DNA from: Aliiruegeria sabulilitoris
Lineage (GTDB): Bacteria; Pseudomonadota; Alphaproteobacteria; Rhodobacterales; Rhodobacteraceae
Direction: 5' to 3'
Assembly: GCF_001558155.1 (NCBI RefSeq)
Contig: NZ_LOAS01000024.1
Coordinates: forward strand, 1 to 64,000
Length of the DNA stretch: 64,000 nucleotides
The position numbers and the translations under genes are program-made. The notes beneath the pieces were generated by a model, which was not told the DNA's origin, made no database searches, and saw only the letters and a program-made list of their open reading frames with translations. Below, one piece after another: positions 61,254-64,000 of the stretch (positions are counted from its first letter, which is position 1; each line of letters starts with the position of its first letter).

Positions 61254-62524
61254 AACGAGGAACCCGCCGGATCGAGACGCAACTGGCCGTCATAGGCACC
61301 GGAATCGCCGGATTTGCCGCGAGTATCTTCGCCTTGCAACGCGGGCTGGATGTTGCGCAGTTCGGCCACAGCGGCGCGATGGCCTATACCACCGGGTATC
61401 TCGACCTGCTTGGCGTACACGACCAACGCGTCCGGACCGACCCCTGGGCGGCACTGGACGACCTGCGCCGGGACGAGCCGCACCATCCGATGAGCGGACT
61501 CGGCAATCAGACCATCCGCACCGCCTTCGACGGATTCACCGATGCGCTCGGTGAAATGGGGATCGGCTATACCAGGGCCGGCGAGCGCAACCTGTCGGGG
61601 CTGCTGCCCAACGGCATCGCCAAGCCGACGCTCTCTGTGCCGGACACCATGCTGGCAGGCATCACGGCATTGGAGACCGGCGCAAGGACGCTGGTGATCG
61701 ATTTCGACGGGTTGCAGGGGTTCAGTGCCAAGGCTTTCGAGGTCAATTTCGCCGAGCGATGGCCGGCCCTGCGCTCGGCGCGGCTGACCTTCCCGGGTAT
61801 GGAAAACCGCCAGGTCTTCCCCGAGGTTCTGGCACGGTCGCTGGAGACACGGGCGACGCAGGACGCGCTGGCAGAGGCAATCCGGCCGCTGCTGAACGGC
61901 GCGGAATATGTCGGACTTCCAGCGATCCTCGGCATGCACGCGCCCGATGCGGTTCTGGCACGGATGCAAGAGGCGATTGGTGTGAAGCTCTTCGAAATCC
62001 CGACCATTCCGCCAGCCGTACCGGGGATCCGGCTGCGCGAATGCTTCGAGCGGGCCTTCCCGGAGATGGGCGCAAAGCTGGAGCCGCAGCTCAAGGTCGC
62101 AAATGTCGAGTTCGGCGTCTCGGGCGCGACCTTGTACCTGCACGGACCGATGGAGGACCTACAGGTCGAGGCCTCCGCGGTCCTGCTCGCAACGGGTCGG
62201 TTCCTGTCCGGCGGGTTGCGATCCGATCAGCATCGCCTTTCGGAGACCCTGCTAGACTTGCCGATCCGGCAGCCCGAGGGGCGGCAGGAGTGGTTTCGCC
62301 GGGAATATCTCGATCCGCGGGGGCATCCGGTCAACCGGCTCGGGGTGGAGGTCGACAGCACTTTCCGGCCCATCGGGCCGGATGGCGACCCGGTACATGA
62401 AAAACTCTTCGCGGCCGGCGCAATCCTTGCGCATCAGGACTGGGCGCGGCAGCGCTGCGGTGCCGGCTTGGCCATTGCGACCGCCTACAGTGCGACCGAG
62501 GCCGCCACAGCTGCGCTTGGCTGA
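61250..62524 (+). CDS. glpB: Anaerobic glycerol-3-phosphate dehydrogenase subunit B
   Basis: GlpB is the second flavin subunit of the anaerobic enzyme and mediates transfer to GlpC-type proteins. The 424-residue protein has an N-terminal dinucleotide loop LAVIGTGIAGFAASIFALQRG, the family segments AYTTGYLDLLGVH and GLLPNGIAKPT, and the end AAGAILAHQDWARQRCGAG. It is the last gene of the C-A-B run, and 638 nt without an intact gene follow. Confidence 0.92.
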   Translation: MKRGTRRIETQLAVIGTGIAGFAASIFALQRGLDVAQFGHSGAMAYTTGYLDLLGVHDQRVRTDPWAALDDLRRDEPHHPMSGLGNQTIRTAFDGFTDALGEMGIGYTRAGERNLSGLLPNGIAKPTLSVPDTMLAGITALETGARTLVIDFDGLQGFSAKAFEVNFAERWPALRSARLTFPGMENRQVFPEVLARSLETRATQDALAEAIRPLLNGAEYVGLPAILGMHAPDAVLARMQEAIGVKLFEIPTIPPAVPGIRLRECFERAFPEMGAKLEPQLKVANVEFGVSGATLYLHGPMEDLQVEASAVLLATGRFLSGGLRSDQHRLSETLLDLPIRQPEGRQEWFRREYLDPRGHPVNRLGVEVDSTFRPIGPDGDPVHEKLFAAGAILAHQDWARQRCGAGLAIATAYSATEAATAALG

Positions 62525-62707
62525 CCGGGCAAGACGCATTATTTCGCGGCCGAGGGAGGTGCCAGATCTGACAGGGGCTGCTGCGTTAGACCGGCAGGAA
62601 ACTGGCTACTTGTCCATCAAAGGTGGAGATAAGAACAATCTGGCAGCGCCCTCGCAATTTGCACAGACCACTCGGATTTGGGCAGCCGCGGCCGCCTGGA
62701 GAAAGCT
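62525..62707. other. Gap after glpB with no recognised gene
   Basis: These 183 nt hold no intact gene, no terminator with a T-run and no repeat that I can recognise. Since the adjacent sequence is a broken repressor gene, this may be further decayed coding sequence. Confidence 0.4.
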
Positions 62708-62922
62708 CTAGGGAAGATTCTCGTAGGCCAGCATAGAGGGTGTCACCATGCGCCGCGCACCCCCATGGGTCCTTTACGCAAGCCCTCGCTCCAACAGCCC
62801 GACCAAATCTCGCCGGCTGGTTTGTGGTGAAACGTCGAGTGCCGGGCCAAATTCTCGGTTTCCACCGAATCTTCAGCGCGAAGGAGATCGAGAATCGTTT
62901 GTTGCCTGTCGGTTCCGATCAT
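62708..62922 (-). pseudogene. glpR: Remnant of a DeoR/GlpR-family repressor
   Basis: Read on the minus strand from ATG 62922, the frame gives MIGTDRQQTILDLLRAEDSV and then loses sense. After a one-base shift, near 62850, it continues ALDVSPQTSRRDLVGLLERG, the DeoR helix-turn-helix. A TAA stop follows at once, and RTHGGARRMVTPSMLAYE, the usual continuation, comes next before a TAG at 62708-62710. Frameshift, internal stop and loss of the sugar-phosphate domain show a broken gene. It lies between glpCAB and the glycerol-binding protein gene, exactly where a GlpR repressor is expected. Confidence 0.78.
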
Positions 62923-63038
62923 TGGACCTCACACCGCTTTGAAGCACGTCTTATCCGCGCCAAACACCGAGAGAACTTCTCGTTTCAAGCTCGTACGGCC
63001 TTGATCGAACAATTTCAAAAATAAAAATATATATCTAA

Positions 63039-63057
63039 ATCAATTATTTGAATTGAT
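63039..63057. promoter_or_regulatory. Palindromic operator candidate upstream of the glycerol transporter gene
   Basis: ATCAATTATTTGAATTGAT is a perfect 7-bp inverted repeat with a 5-nt spacer in a very A/T-rich stretch (63010-63060), about 105 nt before the start codon at 63163. It also contains TTGAT and ATCAA half sites in inverted order. It is a candidate site for a glycerol-responsive regulator. Confidence 0.45.
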
Positions 63058-63082
63058 GTCGGCCGCCTACTAAGAATTTAGT

Positions 63083-63113
63083 TTGACAACTCTCATCTTC
63101 GTATGGGCATGAT
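63083..63113 (+). promoter_or_regulatory. Possible promoter of the glycerol-binding protein gene
   Basis: A perfect -35 hexamer TTGACA lies at 63083-63088. The best -10-like hexamer, CATGAT at 63108-63113, has a spacing of 19 nt and is weak, so only the -35 is convincing. The operator candidate at 63039-63057 lies just upstream. Confidence 0.35.
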
Positions 63114-63162
63114 TTCCTTACCGGCAACGACCGGAATAGCGTTCATCAGGGAGGAGACCAGG

Positions 63163-64000
63163 ATGCGCACATACCTGTTGGGAGCGGTTGCGCTCCCGGC
63201 CGTTCTAGCCGTGCAAGCGGCCTATGCGGACGAAGCGGCTGCCACGAAATGGATCGACGAAGAATTCCAACCATCCGTGCTGTCAAAGGAGGAGCAACTC
63301 GAGGAGATGAAGTGGTTCATCGCCGCGGCTGCGCCCTTCAGCGGCATGGAAATCAATGTTCTGTCGGAAGGCATTCCAACCCATTCCTATGAATCCGAGG
63401 TGCTGACCAAAGCATTCGAGGAAATCACCGGCATCAAGGTGAACCATCAGATCCTGGGCGAGGGAGAGGTTGTCCAGGCAGTTCAAACCCAGATGCAGAC
63501 CAAGCGGAATCTCTATGACGCTTATGTCAACGATTCCGACTTGATCGGCACCCATTCGCGGCTGCAACTCGCCTATAACCTGACCGACTGGATGGCGGGA
63601 GCGGGCGCTGACGTGACCAACCCCGGTCTCGATCTGGACGACTTCATGGGAATCCAGTTCACCACCGGTCCGGATGGCAAGCTCTACCAGCTGCCCGACC
63701 AGCAATTTGCGAACCTTTACTGGTTCCGCAAGGATTGGTTTGACCGCGAGGATCTCCAGGCTGCGTTCAAGGAGAAGTATGGCTACGATCTCGGCGTACC
63801 GGTGAACTGGTCCGCATACGAGGACATCGCCCAGTTCTTCTCCGAGGATGTGAAGGAGATCGACGGTACAACGATCTACGGCCACATGGACTACGGCAAG
63901 CGTGCGCCGGATCTGGGCTGGCGGATGACCGACGCCTGGCTTTCGATGGCAGGCGCCGGATCTCAGGGCGAGCCGAACGGTGTGCCGATCGACGAATGGG
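63163..64000 (+). CDS. glpV: Glycerol ABC-transporter substrate-binding protein GlpV-like (cut by window end)
   Basis: The gene runs open from ATG 63163, with GGGAGGAGA just upstream, to the end of the window, giving 279 codons without a stop. A signal peptide covers about residues 1-22. The mature part contains KWIDEEFQPSVLSKEEQ, VLTKAFEEITGIKVNHQIL, NDSDLIGTHSRLQL and YQLPDQQFANLYWFRKDWF, which I associate with GlpV of the rhizobial glycerol importer GlpSTPQUV. It binds glycerol in the periplasm for import and phosphorylation, supplying the glpAB enzyme. The permease genes should follow outside the window. Confidence 0.82.
   Translation, partial: MRTYLLGAVALPAVLAVQAAYADEAAATKWIDEEFQPSVLSKEEQLEEMKWFIAAAAPFSGMEINVLSEGIPTHSYESEVLTKAFEEITGIKVNHQILGEGEVVQAVQTQMQTKRNLYDAYVNDSDLIGTHSRLQLAYNLTDWMAGAGADVTNPGLDLDDFMGIQFTTGPDGKLYQLPDQQFANLYWFRKDWFDREDLQAAFKEKYGYDLGVPVNWSAYEDIAQFFSEDVKEIDGTTIYGHMDYGKRAPDLGWRMTDAWLSMAGAGSQGEPNGVPIDEW

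Noticed and set aside
62740-63024. A 94-codon plus-strand open frame after glpB
   Set aside because: It lies mostly over the minus-strand DeoR-type remnant, which explains the sequence better.

Overview
The window looks like a chromosome segment of an alphaproteobacterium of the Rhodobacterales (Roseobacter/Rhodovulum-like) type. The evidence is the high GC content, the Rhodobacterales-style formate dehydrogenase locus (DUF3305, DUF3306, DUF6505 and a small Tat-target protein), a CcmI/CcmH/CcmF set, an FNR-type regulator and a GlpV-like glycerol-binding protein. No species can be named. Nearly every gene concerns anaerobic or microaerobic redox metabolism using formate, H2, sulfur, glycerol-3-phosphate or multiheme cytochromes.

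Layout. (1) 1-5770: fdhD-mobA-mobB-moeA followed by a tungstate importer (tupBCA). (2) 5856-10930: three minus-strand genes (DUF6505, biotin/lipoate-ligase-like, mrp), a cytochrome c fused to a shrunken TupA-like domain, and a 654-residue polyferredoxin. (3) 11247-20953: DUF3305, DUF3306, torD, a small Tat protein, fdhABC (Cys-type Mo/W formate dehydrogenase with cytochrome b), a WD40-cytochrome c fusion, an overlooked 41-codon gene and an aldo-keto reductase. (4) 21209-28944: ccmI-ccmH-ccmF-fnr, divergent from a 790-residue cytochrome with twelve heme sites, one of them CX4CH, and a Rap1a-like secreted protein. (5) 29079-38715: housekeeping genes (FAD oxidase, tesA-ybbA-ybbP, a 2OG-Fe(II) dioxygenase, selU, and selD fused to a flavoprotein). 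(6) 38910-40640: a CAT-anticodon tRNA followed by a decayed mobile region (AlpA-like regulator, IS6-type transposase remnant, DUF167 gene). (7) 40645-58074: an Isp-type [NiFe] hydrogenase (hynS-isp1-isp2-hynL) running into dsrE2-tusA-dsrEFH-dsrC, a cytochrome c, a YeeE/YedE transporter and a triple-rhodanese protein, then hynD and hypCABDFE. (8) 58357-64000: an HdrD/GlpC-like protein with glpA and glpB, a broken DeoR/GlpR-type repressor, and the start of a glycerol ABC-transporter binding protein.

The most interesting unit is region 7. The hydrogenase carries a DsrMK-like membrane and iron-sulfur arm (Isp1/Isp2), and Isp2 keeps the complete cysteine set of HdrD/DsrK. The same gene run encodes the full sulfur-relay set, DsrE2, TusA, DsrEFH and a two-cysteine DsrC, but no DsrAB occurs in the window. 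A periplasmic rhodanese and a YeeE-type importer complete a possible route from periplasmic sulfane sulfur to DsrC. I infer that hydrogenase electrons may reduce DsrC-bound sulfur, or that the reverse reaction releases H2. This inference rests on gene content and motifs only.

A second unit of interest is the twelve-heme cytochrome beside its own CcmF/H/I trio under an apparently O2-sensing FNR regulator. The FNR protein keeps all four candidate cluster cysteines, and FNR-like boxes lie in its own divergent intergenic region and just upstream of the hydrogenase genes.
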